Source: Streptomyces sp. GESEQ-4
GTDB taxonomy: Bacteria > Actinomycetota > Actinomycetes > Streptomycetales > Streptomycetaceae
DNA: 39,074 nucleotides
Reading direction: 5' to 3'
Assembly: GCF_017948455.1 (NCBI RefSeq)
Contig: NZ_JAFFSU010000044.1
Coordinates: 1-39,074 of the forward strand
The notes under the pieces are model-generated. The model was not told the DNA's origin. It saw only the letters and a list, made by a program, of their open reading frames with translations, and searched no databases. Shown here in pieces: positions 15,434 through 22,913 of this stretch; within the stretch, counting starts at the first letter, position 1, and each line of letters begins with the position of its first letter. Both the position numbers and the translations under genes were made by a program.

Positions 15434-15862
15434 CTAGTCGGCAGCGTCATCTGCGTCATCTGCCGTCCGGCGCTCCCGCCACTGCCGTGCGACGTCCTCG
15501 ACGTCGTACGGCTTCATCCCGAGCGGGGGACCGGGCGGCGGCTTGTACATCATGTCGCGGATCTTGACGTTGACGTCCGTGATGATCTTCCGGGCGATCC
15601 GCTCCGACGGCGCGACCAGCGCGGACGCCAGCGCGTCCTCCGCCTCCTTGCGCAGCGCGAGCGATGGCGGCAGCACCGAGAGGCCCTCGCGGGCCATCTT
15701 CTCCTTGATCCACCACAGTTCGTCGTACGTGGTGTCGTAACTCGACGGCAACGGCTTCCCCGCGCCCGGCAGTTGGGCGAACTCGCCCCGCCCCTCGGCG
15801 TCTCGGATCTGCTTGTCCACCCAGGACTCGAACGGCACACCCGGTGGCTTTCGCTCGGTCAT
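15434..15862 (-). CDS. DUF1992 (DnaJ-homologue C28-like) protein
   Basis: 142 residues. The DUF1992 signature is clear: ESWVDKQIRDAEGRGEFAQLPGAGKPL near residues 12-38, followed by a helical part. Family members resemble the conserved domain of DnaJ homologue subfamily C member 28 but lack a J-domain; no biochemical role is settled. The C-terminus is very acidic (ADDADDAAD). The start is ATG with no alternative nearby. It is a stand-alone cytoplasmic protein, convergent with the preceding pair and divergent from the FHA-like gene. Confidence 0.88.
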   Translation of the reverse strand: MTERKPPGVPFESWVDKQIRDAEGRGEFAQLPGAGKPLPSSYDTTYDELWWIKEKMAREGLSVLPPSLALRKEAEDALASALVAPSERIARKIITDVNVKIRDMMYKPPPGPPLGMKPYDVEDVARQWRERRTADDADDAAD

Positions 15863-15943
15863 GAGTTCATTGTGCCGGACGCGGTGGGGTCGGGCGATTT
15901 ATCATTCGGCGGCCAGGTAGGGACACTTCACGAGGAGCGCGAC

Positions 15944-16336
15944 GTGCTCGAACTCACCATGGCCGCCGTTTCCGCGGCGGACGCGGGCGCCACGGCCGGC
16001 ATGCTCATGGCCGACTCGCCCAGTGACCCGGGCGCCGTGCTGCGGGTGGGCCGGGACAAGTCGGTGTGCAGGCTGTCGACGCCCGACGACTGGCTGTTCG
16101 TCTCCCGGGTCCACCTGGAGTTCCTGTGCGGACCGGACGGCAGCTGGCAGGTGACCTGGCTGCGCGGCTCCCAGCCCGATCCGTCCTCCGAGGTGCGGCT
16201 GACGGTCGGCGATCATGCGCAGCCGCTGGGCTACGGCGGGACCGTGCCGCTACCGAGGGGCGGCAGCGGCGAGCTGATCATCGTGGACCGCACCGCCCCC
16301 CGCAGCGTCAACGTCGGCTTCTATCACGAGGCTTGA
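15944..16336 (+). CDS. FHA-domain-like protein
   Basis: 130 residues. The core GAVLRVGRDKSVCRL, then DDWLFVSRVHLEFL, matches the FHA pattern (GR near the first strand, then SRxH), a fold that binds phosphothreonine peptides. The rest gives further strands (WQVTWLRGSQPDPSS, VRLTVGDHAQPLGYG). Such proteins usually read Ser/Thr kinase output; no kinase gene is adjacent. The start is GTG with GAGGAG six bases upstream; the long open frame before it is noncoding. It converges on the methyltransferase gene with 17 bases between stops. Confidence 0.8.
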   Translation: MLELTMAAVSAADAGATAGMLMADSPSDPGAVLRVGRDKSVCRLSTPDDWLFVSRVHLEFLCGPDGSWQVTWLRGSQPDPSSEVRLTVGDHAQPLGYGGTVPLPRGGSGELIIVDRTAPRSVNVGFYHEA

Positions 16337-16353
16337 GCGCCGGACAGGCCCCC

Positions 16354-17025
16354 CTACGCGAGCACGCGCGCCAGCGCGAAACCGTCGTAACCCTTACTGC
16401 CCACCGTCTGGATCGCCGTGCCGCTGAGCCTCGGGTGGGAGCCGATGAGTTCGAGGGCGGCGCGGGTGCCGCGGACGTCCGGGGAGGTGTCGTCGGCGTC
16501 GGCGACACGGCCGCCGCGGACGACGTTGTCGACGATGATCAGGCTGCCCGCGCGGGTCAGCTTGAGCGCCCACTCCACGTAGCCCGGGTTGTTGGCCTTG
16601 TCGGCGTCGATGAAGACCAGGTCGAAGGGGGCTGGGTTCTCGTCGGCGAGGTGGGGCAGCGAGTCCAGGGCCGCGCCGACCCGCACCTCGACGATCTTGT
16701 CGAGCCCCGCGCGGGCGATGTTGCGGGTGGCGACCTCGGCGTGCTTGGGGCTGTACTCGAGCGAGACCAGGCGGCCGTCGGAGGGGAGCGCGCGGGCCAG
16801 CCAGATGGTGCTGTAGCCGCCGAGCGTGCCGATCTCCAGGATCGTCCGGGCGCCCTGGATCTCGGCCAGGAGCTGGAGCAGCTTGCCCTGCGGCGCCGTG
16901 ACGCTGACATGCGGGAGCTCGGCGGCCTCGCTGTCGCGCAGGGCGGCGTGCAGGACGTCGTCGTCCGGTGAGAGGTGGGCGGAGAAGTAGAAGTCGACGT
17001 CGTCCCAGCGCTGCGACTCGCTCAT
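16354..17025 (-). CDS. SAM-dependent O-methyltransferase (CCoAMT/Methyltransf_3 type)
   Basis: 223 residues, the usual length. Motif I is ILEIGTLGGYSTIWLA (about 62-77), with the acidic SAM residue in LVSLEYSPKHAEVA and the metal/catalytic region in LVFIDADKANNPGYVEWAL. IIVDNVVRGGRV is the next conserved strand and loop. The family methylates hydroxyls of catechol-like small molecules using divalent metal. The start MSESQRW has AAGG ten bases upstream; an extension upstream (to 17106) is unsupported. The promoter should lie in the gap before the GT87-PAP2 gene, where a direct repeat is seen. Confidence 0.9.
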   Translation of the reverse strand: MSESQRWDDVDFYFSAHLSPDDDVLHAALRDSEAAELPHVSVTAPQGKLLQLLAEIQGARTILEIGTLGGYSTIWLARALPSDGRLVSLEYSPKHAEVATRNIARAGLDKIVEVRVGAALDSLPHLADENPAPFDLVFIDADKANNPGYVEWALKLTRAGSLIIVDNVVRGGRVADADDTSPDVRGTRAALELIGSHPRLSGTAIQTVGSKGYDGFALARVLA

Positions 17026-17061
17026 GCGCCTACTGCCTTCCCTAGGGCTGTTCAGAAAGAA

Positions 17062-17089
17062 CACGGGTTTCCATGAACCACGGGTTTCC
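17062..17089. repeat. 11-bp direct repeat in divergent promoter region
   Basis: CACGGGTTTCC occurs twice with a period of 17 bases (17062-17072 and 17079-17089) between the methyltransferase start and the GT87-PAP2 gene. It could be a regulator site. Confidence 0.5.
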
Positions 17090-17262
17090 CTGCCAGTGTG
17101 ATCCATCTCGCGTCCTAAGGAGGCAACCTCCCTACCCCCGGACTATCGTCTTGCAGATAAAAGAAGAAGAGACGTCAGGTGAAGCGGGGATGGCCTGCGT
17201 CCTTCTCCGGGGGCGGTGCGAGCCCCACAGGGTTCGCGAACGGGGCGGGAGGCCGACGAGGC

Positions 17263-19302
17263 GTGGCGAATGCGGAACACAGCGGGCGACCGGCGGGTGC
17301 GTTCGGAGCGACAGCCGTCGGTACGGCCAGGGCACGCCTGCGCGCGGCCCGCCTGGGTCTCTGGCTGGTCGCCGCGATCCTCGCCGTACGGCAGGTGGCC
17401 GTCGTCCTCGGCACCCCGCGCGGAGAGCGGCTGACAGACCTCGAGACCTGGGTCGGCGACAACGGCGTCCTGCACGTCAACGGCTCGCTGTACGACTCGA
17501 CGCAGTTCACCGGCACCCCCGTCGTCGGTCTTGTCCTCAAGCCCCTCACCCGGTCGGCCGAGCAGGCGCTCGGCTGGGGCTGGACCTTCGGCACCCTGCT
17601 CCTGGTCGTCGCGCTCGGCCTGGTCGTGGCCCGCGCCCTGCCCAAGCCGGTGACCTGGCGGGCCTCCATCCTGGCCGCGCCGGTCGCGATCAGCCTGCTG
17701 ATGCTGTCGCTGCCGGTACGCAACGCCTTCTGGCTCGGCCAGACCGGCATCATCCCCGTCCTGCTCGTCCTGGCCGGCTGCTTCGCGGTCCGCGGCGAGC
17801 GCGCCAGCGGTGTCCTGATCGGCCTCGCCGCCGCGCTCCAGCCGACCGTGCTGCTCTTCGCCCCGCTGCTGTGGTTCACCGGCAGACGCCGGGCCGCCCT
17901 GTCCACCGGGATCACGTTCGCCGCGTGCACGGCGCTGGCGTGGGCGGCGATGCCGCACGACTCGTACACCTACTGGGTCCACCACATGGCCGGCGTCGGC
18001 CTCGGCGGCGCCGCCGACGACCTCGCCAACCAGTCCCTGCACGGCGCGCTGCTGCGGCTCGGGCTGTCCGGTCCGCTGGAGATCGGACTGTTCCTGGCGC
18101 TCGGCGCGACCGTCGCCGTCCTCGGCCTGCGCCGGGCCGTCCGCTACGCCCGCGACGGCCAGCTGCTCCTCGCGGTCGCGGTCACGGGCTGCACGGCGAT
18201 CGCGGTCTCCCCGACCACCTGGCAGCACCAGCTCCTGTGGGTGCTCCTCGCCGTCGTCGGCCGGGTCGGCAAGCGGGCCTCCGACCGCTACGTCTGGCCG
18301 GTCGCCGTCGTCATCGTGATGACCCTCCCGGCGAAGATGCTGCTGCCGAACATGTCGGCGGTGTACGCGCTGCGCGACAACGTGGTCCTGATCGCCGCCC
18401 TGGCCGCCGCCACCGCCATCCCGTTCCTGTCGAGGACGTCCCCGTACTACCGCGCACCGATCCCCACGGAGTACGCCGCCCCCGTCCCGGCCCGCTTCAA
18501 GCGCATCCCGCTCCTGCCGTTCCTGCGCCGCGTCCTCACCCGCCCGAACCTGCTCCTGGAGCTGCTGCTCATCCGCGTCACCTACGCCGCCTACCAGAAG
18601 GTCCGCCTCGCGGCGACCGGCGGCAGCAATGCGGAGGGCCGGGCGACGGCCGAGCACCACGCCGACCAGATCCTGTCGCTCGAGCGGTTCCTGCACATGG
18701 ACATCGAGCACTGGGCGAACCACGCCGTGGTCAAGGTCGACTGGCTGCGGAACTTCTTCGACTTCTACTACACCTCCTTCCACTTCGTGGTCCCGCTGAG
18801 CGTGCTGGCCGTCCTGTACTGGCGCCGCCCCGTCGACTACCGCTGGGCCCGCGCCTCCATCGGCCTCACGACGCTGCTGGCCCTGGTCGGCTTCTGGCTC
18901 TACCCGCTCGCCCCGCCCCGCCTGATGCCGGGCCTCGGCATCATCGACACGGTCCACGGCGTCCAGGACTTCTCCAAGCCGGACTACGGCACCCTGACCG
19001 CGCTCACCAACCAGTACGCCGCGATGCCGTCGCTGCACTTCGGGTGGTCCCTGTGGTGCGGGCTCGTCATCGCGATCATCGCGCCGAAGTGGTGGATGAA
19101 GGGGCTGGGGCTGCTGCATCCGTTCTTCACGCTCACGGCGATCGTGGTCACCGGGAACCACTGGATCCTCGACGCGGTCGGTGGCGCGATGGTGGTCGGT
19201 GGCGGGTTCGGGCTGGCGTACGTGTTCCAGGGGCCGCGGGCGCGGATGGTGAAGGAGGCCGCGGTGGGGGAGGAACGGGAGCTGGTGAAACCCGGCGCCT
19301 GA
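17263..19302 (+). CDS. Bifunctional GT87 glycosyltransferase / PAP2-like (inositolphosphotransferase) membrane protein
   Basis: 679 residues from the GTG at 17263, which has GGGAGG ten bases upstream; an earlier GTG at 17179 would add 28 low-complexity residues with a weaker ribosome site. The N-terminal two thirds are a polytopic GT87-like (DUF2029) mannosyl/arabinosyl transferase, with hydrophobic helices and loops such as SLPVRNAFWLGQTG and SPTTWQHQLLW. The C-terminal third is a PAP2/AUR1-like region: the first half-site AAMPSLHFGWSLW and second VTGNHWILDAVGG give the Ser-His and His-Asp pairs. Two lipid-linked glycan or phospholipid-head-group steps are thus fused in one membrane protein, a combination annotated as such in Streptomyces. 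Confidence 0.85.
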   Translation: MANAEHSGRPAGAFGATAVGTARARLRAARLGLWLVAAILAVRQVAVVLGTPRGERLTDLETWVGDNGVLHVNGSLYDSTQFTGTPVVGLVLKPLTRSAEQALGWGWTFGTLLLVVALGLVVARALPKPVTWRASILAAPVAISLLMLSLPVRNAFWLGQTGIIPVLLVLAGCFAVRGERASGVLIGLAAALQPTVLLFAPLLWFTGRRRAALSTGITFAACTALAWAAMPHDSYTYWVHHMAGVGLGGAADDLANQSLHGALLRLGLSGPLEIGLFLALGATVAVLGLRRAVRYARDGQLLLAVAVTGCTAIAVSPTTWQHQLLWVLLAVVGRVGKRASDRYVWPVAVVIVMTLPAKMLLPNMSAVYALRDNVVLIAALAAATAIPFLSRTSPYYRAPIPTEYAAPVPARFKRIPLLPFLRRVLTRPNLLLELLLIRVTYAAYQKVRLAATGGSNAEGRATAEHHADQILSLERFLHMDIEHWANHAVVKVDWLRNFFDFYYTSFHFVVPLSVLAVLYWRRPVDYRWARASIGLTTLLALVGFWLYPLAPPRLMPGLGIIDTVHGVQDFSKPDYGTLTALTNQYAAMPSLHFGWSLWCGLVIAIIAPKWWMKGLGLLHPFFTLTAIVVTGNHWILDAVGGAMVVGGGFGLAYVFQGPRARMVKEAAVGEERELVKPGA

Positions 19303-19315
19303 AGCGGCGCCGCGG

Positions 19316-20419
19316 TCACTCGCCGGGCAGTTCCCTTCTGGAGCTGGAGCCGGGCTGCAGGTAGCGCCGGGTCACCGCGGCGATGTCCTGACGGCTCTCG
19401 CGCTTGCGGGCCCGGCTGATGCCGCCCGCGTCGGGCGCGTACGGGTACGTGCCGAACCAGAGGTGCCCGTCGCGGTCCTGCATGATCGCCCGCACCAGGT
19501 TCTCCACCAGGCCGTTGTCGCGGGTGAACGACTCCCACGCCGTGCCGTCGAAGCGGCTGACGCCCCCTTCGGTGCCGAACCACATCTTGTCGTCCCGGTC
19601 GATGAACATCGCGTAGACCCGGTCGTCCACCAGACCGTCCATCGTGGTCATACGGTGCCAACTCCGGCCGTCATAGACCGAGATGCCGCCGAGCGTGCCG
19701 AACCACATCCGGCCCTCGGGGTCCTCGAACATCGAGTACACACAGTCGTTGATCAGCCCGTCCCGGCGCGTGAACCGCTGCCACGACCGGCCGTCCCAGC
19801 GGCCGACGCCGGCGCCGCGTCCGTGCTCGTAGGTCCCCACCCAGATGTGACCGCGCGAGTCCTCGAACACCTTCAGGATCTCCAGGCTCGGCAGGCCGTC
19901 CTTCTTGGAGACGGAATGCCAGCTCCGGCCGTCGAACCGGTGCAGACCGCCGCCCGAACTGGTGGCCCGCCAGCACCCCACCCACAGGTTCTGCTCGCGG
20001 TCGAAGCGGATGTTCAGGATGCTCTTGCCGGTCAGCCCCGCCTTGACGAACCTGCCGCTCGCGTCGTCGAGGCGGTTCAGCCCGGCGTTCGTCCCGGCCC
20101 AGATCGTCCCCTGTGCGTCCTGGGCGAGGCAGGTCACCGCGTCGCTGGCCAGCCCGTGCCGACGGTCGTAGACCCGCCAGGTGCCGTGCTCGTAGAGGGC
20201 GAGACCGCCGCCCCAGGTGCCGGCCCAGACGCGACCGGCGGAGTCCTGGAACAGGTCGTAGATCCAGTTGTGCGGCAGTCCGTTGGCCGTGGTGAAGGAG
20301 TCCCACTCCAGGGTCTCGGCCTGCTCGTCCTCCTTGAGGAACTCCTTCATCAGGTCGCGTACGTCGCTACGGGCCGTCGGCCCGCGGGACGACCAGCGGC
20401 GCAGTGATTTGTCGTTCAT
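19316..20419 (-). CDS. Stand-alone two-component-regulator propeller (Reg_prop) protein
   Basis: 367 residues. After about 35 residues come seven repeats of about 40, each with the Reg_prop pattern (W...F...GL.......... D..G..W.GT..G..), for example FTRRDGLINDCVYSMFEDPEGRMWFGT. Seven copies would close one beta-propeller. In known systems these blades are the periplasmic sensor part of hybrid kinases (two propellers of seven blades); here no kinase, membrane helix or signal peptide follows, so it is probably a soluble cytoplasmic scaffold or ligand sensor. Its ATG overlaps the preceding gene's stop (ATGA), so translation is coupled to the coiled-coil protein. Confidence 0.85.
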   Translation of the reverse strand: MNDKSLRRWSSRGPTARSDVRDLMKEFLKEDEQAETLEWDSFTTANGLPHNWIYDLFQDSAGRVWAGTWGGGLALYEHGTWRVYDRRHGLASDAVTCLAQDAQGTIWAGTNAGLNRLDDASGRFVKAGLTGKSILNIRFDREQNLWVGCWRATSSGGGLHRFDGRSWHSVSKKDGLPSLEILKVFEDSRGHIWVGTYEHGRGAGVGRWDGRSWQRFTRRDGLINDCVYSMFEDPEGRMWFGTLGGISVYDGRSWHRMTTMDGLVDDRVYAMFIDRDDKMWFGTEGGVSRFDGTAWESFTRDNGLVENLVRAIMQDRDGHLWFGTYPYAPDAGGISRARKRESRQDIAAVTRRYLQPGSSSRRELPGE

Positions 20420-21273
20420 CGGCGTTCCCGTTCCCCATCCGATCCGTCGTGTGCGCTGTCGAGGAGTGCTTCCAGACGGCGGCGGAGTTCCAGCACGTGC
20501 TCGGCCTCCTCGTCGATGGCCCGCCGGATCTGCTCGTTGCGCTGCCGCATCCGCAGCCGGGTCTCCTCCGGGTTGTGGACCTCGGCGTCCGTGACGTGCC
20601 GCCGGACGGCCCGCAGCCGCTCCTCCAGCCGCCGCGCCGCCGCCCGGTACTCGCCCAGCCGGGCCGCGGCCTCCTCCTGGAGCACGGTCCGCCCCGCGTC
20701 GTCCTCCACGCCGATCTCGCCCCGGTACTGGATGACGAGGGCCTCCATGACGACGTAGTCCTTGGCCTTGTACGCGGAGTACGCCACGTCGAAGACCGCG
20801 AAGGACGCGTCCGAGGTGTCCGCGTGGACCGAGGGGAGGACGACGCGCTTGAAGTCCCGGACGATGCGTTTGCGCGCGGCGTCGTCCAGTCCGTCTTCGC
20901 CGTCGCCCGCACCCGGCTCGTCCTCGGCGTCGGGGACGGCACCATGGCGGGCCGCCTCCTCCGCGTCGTCCGGCTCCGCGGTGAGCACGGCGTGGACGTC
21001 GTCCTCGATCTCCTGGGCACTCTCGTAGCCGTCCCGCTCGATCCGCGTACGGATCCGGTCGAGCTCCGCCTCCAGACGCCGGCGCTGCCCGATGATGTCG
21101 TGCAACTGCTGCGCGGCGTGCAGCACCTGCGCGCTGAACGTGTCCTCGAACTCCCGCATCCGGCCGGACAGTTCGACATACGTGGCAAGCGCGCGCACGA
21201 CCTGTTCCCGCACTTCGTTGGTCGCCTGAATCAGAGCCGCGGTGGTCTCAAACCGGGGGACGAGTCTGCTCAC
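20416..21273 (-). CDS. Coiled-coil protein with a weak J-domain-like segment
   Basis: 285 residues, mostly helical. Residues about 45-100 and 195-270 look like coiled coils rich in Glu/Arg (RRRLEAELDRIRTRIERDGY; RRLEERLRAVRRHV). A low-complexity acidic linker (about 98-132) separates them. Between lies RDFKRVVLPSVHADTSDASFAVFDVAYSAYKAKD (about 139-172), which recalls the second half of a J-domain with HAD instead of HPD; the resemblance is weak and may be only superficial. It is gene 2 of three: three bases after the RsbW-like gene and overlapping the propeller gene by four. No family name can be given. Confidence 0.75.
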   Translation of the reverse strand: MSRLVPRFETTAALIQATNEVREQVVRALATYVELSGRMREFEDTFSAQVLHAAQQLHDIIGQRRRLEAELDRIRTRIERDGYESAQEIEDDVHAVLTAEPDDAEEAARHGAVPDAEDEPGAGDGEDGLDDAARKRIVRDFKRVVLPSVHADTSDASFAVFDVAYSAYKAKDYVVMEALVIQYRGEIGVEDDAGRTVLQEEAAARLGEYRAAARRLEERLRAVRRHVTDAEVHNPEETRLRMRQRNEQIRRAIDEEAEHVLELRRRLEALLDSAHDGSDGERERR

Positions 21274-21276
21274 GCC

Positions 21277-21693
21277 CTAACTCAACCGGTCCCCCGTCGG
21301 GACCCCTCCCGAAAGCACGAACCACACGGTCTTCCCACCGTCCGCCCGCCGGTCCACGCCCCACTTGTCGACCACCGCATCGAGCAGCACCAGCCCGCGC
21401 CCGCCCTCCGCCTCCGGCGGCAACTCACTCCGCAGGGAAGGCAGTCGGGAGCACCCGTCGGACACCTCCACCCGCACCCCGGCCCCCGCCTGCCGCAGCA
21501 CCACCAGCTGGCATCGCCGGTCCGGAACATGCCGTACGACATTGGCGACCAGCTCGGTCACGGCCAGTTCGGCCGCGTCGGACAGCTCCGCCATCTCCCA
21601 CTCGTGCAGCAGCGAGCGGACGATACGGCGGATATGGCGAGCCGAGTGTGCGCCGACGGTGAGGCGCATGGCGTACTGGATTGGTTCGTTCAC
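21277..21693 (-). CDS. RsbW-like ATP-binding anti-sigma/serine kinase family protein
   Basis: 138 residues of the HATPase_c_2 family. The N box is ELAVTELVANVVRH (Asn51), the G1 box VSDG (Asp79, Gly80), and the G2 box EAEGGRGLVLLDAVV. It is a short stand-alone domain like the many Streptomyces anti-sigma-like ATPases that sit next to XRE/DUF397 genes. It could phosphorylate or sequester a partner. It begins a three-gene operon (ATPase, coiled-coil, propeller) and is divergent from the XRE regulator, 74 bases apart. The ATG start has no strong ribosome site. Confidence 0.88.
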   Translation of the reverse strand: MNEPIQYAMRLTVGAHSARHIRRIVRSLLHEWEMAELSDAAELAVTELVANVVRHVPDRRCQLVVLRQAGAGVRVEVSDGCSRLPSLRSELPPEAEGGRGLVLLDAVVDKWGVDRRADGGKTVWFVLSGGVPTGDRLS

Positions 21694-21767
21694 AGTACGA
21701 GGTTGGCCTGGCGTAACTACTCTGGGCTACCGAACGGATACAACTAGCTCTGCAGTGGGGGCTGTCA

Positions 21768-22616
21768 GTGACGCACATCAACGTTCTGGATCCGGGAGCC
21801 TCGCCGCTCGACTACTACGGCTTCGAGCTGCGCCGCCACCGAGAGGTCGCCGGCCTGACGCAGAAGCAGCTCGGGGACATCCTCAACTACACCGGCTCGA
21901 TGGTCGGCCAGATCGAAACGGCCCGGAAGCTCCCGACGCCGGAGTTCAGCCAGCGGGCGGACACGGCGCTGGAGACGGGCGGGTTGCTGTACCGGCTGGT
22001 CGATCTGGTGCTGCGGAGTCAACTACCGGCGTGGTTTCAGCAGGTGGCGGAACTCGAAGTACGGGCCACGGAGATCGGCACCTTCCAGACGCACATGGTC
22101 CACGGCCTCCTCCAGACCGAGGCATACGCCCGTGCCGTCCTCAGCGTGCTGGACGAGTCCAACCTCGACGACCGCACCGCCGTGCGACTGGCTCGTCAGC
22201 GCATCTTCGAGAAGAAGGAGCCGCCGGTCTTCTGGATGATCGTCAGCGAGGCCGCGTTGTACCAGGAGATCGGCGGCCGTGAGGTCATGCGGAACCAACT
22301 CGCGCATCTGTTGGGCTTCGAGAGCAATCCGCGGATCAATGTGCAGGTGCTGCCGTTCTCGGCGGGTGCGCATGCGGGGCTGACTGGCTCGTACAACGTC
22401 TACCGCTTCGCGAGCGACCCGACCATCGTCTATACGGAGGGCTACGGCAGCGGGCATCCCACCGCCAACCCGGACACGGTCAAAGACTGCTCGCTCCGTT
22501 ACGATCATCTGCAAGCCGCCGCGCTCTCCCTCAGGGATTCGGCGGACCTGATCAGGCGGGCAATGGAGGAACGCTATGGCGAGCAATGCGATTCCGACGG
22601 GGATCCAGTGGCGTAA
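21768..22616 (+). CDS. XRE-family regulator with DUF5753 (WhiJ-like)
   Basis: 282 residues. A helix-turn-helix lies at about 16-70 (ELRRHREVAGLTQKQLGDIL then TGSMVGQIETARKLP). The rest is DUF5753, with the signature LRSQLPAWFQQVAELEVRATEI and further on FQTHMVHGLLQTEAYARAVL. This is the WhiJ-type architecture of Streptomyces, in which the DNA-binding protein works with a DUF397 partner, often beside an anti-sigma-like ATPase. The GTG start has GGGGG six bases upstream. Its last 41 bases overlap the DUF397 gene. It is divergent from the ATPase operon and probably controls both sides. Confidence 0.92.
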   Translation: MTHINVLDPGASPLDYYGFELRRHREVAGLTQKQLGDILNYTGSMVGQIETARKLPTPEFSQRADTALETGGLLYRLVDLVLRSQLPAWFQQVAELEVRATEIGTFQTHMVHGLLQTEAYARAVLSVLDESNLDDRTAVRLARQRIFEKKEPPVFWMIVSEAALYQEIGGREVMRNQLAHLLGFESNPRINVQVLPFSAGAHAGLTGSYNVYRFASDPTIVYTEGYGSGHPTANPDTVKDCSLRYDHLQAAALSLRDSADLIRRAMEERYGEQCDSDGDPVA

Positions 22617-22845
22617 GTCCAGCTACAGCGGCGATCAGGGCGGCAACTGCGTCGAGTGCGCGCCGCTCGGTCCTCTGGCCTGGCGCAAGTCCACGCACAG
22701 CAGTGACCAAGGCGGCGATTGCGTCGAGATCGCCGAAGCCCCCACCTGCGTAGCCATCCGCGACTCCAAGAACCCGGCGGGACCGACCCTCACCCTCGAT
22801 CCCGCCGCGTTCAAGACCTTCATCTCCTGGACGTCCGCCGACTAA
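22576..22845 (+). CDS. DUF397 protein with a duplicated N-terminal half-domain
   Basis: 89 residues. A complete DUF397 begins at LAWRKSTHSSDQGGDCVEIA and ends with AFKTFISWTS. In front of it stands a second, shortened copy (WRKSSYSGDQGGNCVECAP), about 20 residues long. DUF397 proteins are small partners of XRE/DUF5753 regulators (WhiJ system). The gene lies within the end of the XRE frame and has GGAGG six bases before its ATG, so it is translated from the same message. Confidence 0.92.
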   Translation: MASNAIPTGIQWRKSSYSGDQGGNCVECAPLGPLAWRKSTHSSDQGGDCVEIAEAPTCVAIRDSKNPAGPTLTLDPAAFKTFISWTSAD

Positions 22846-22849
22846 AGCA

Positions 22850-22889
22850 CCCCGAAAGGGGCGCGGGGAACTGCGCGACCAGCCCCCAC
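22850..22889 (+). repeat. Dispersed hairpin repeat, copy 3 (shortened)
   Basis: CCCCGAAAGGGGCGCGGGG with a downstream GCGCGACCAGCCCC, related to the start and end of copies 1 and 2 but lacking the middle part. It lies between the DUF397 stop and the convergent GH92 stop and probably acts as a terminator. Confidence 0.6.
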
Positions 22890-22913
22890 GCACCCGCAGC
22901 CGCCGAACAACAT

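Noticed and set aside
17143..19161. Long minus-strand open frame opposite GT87-PAP2
   Set aside because: Composition artefact of high GC third positions; the plus-strand protein has domains and membrane helices.
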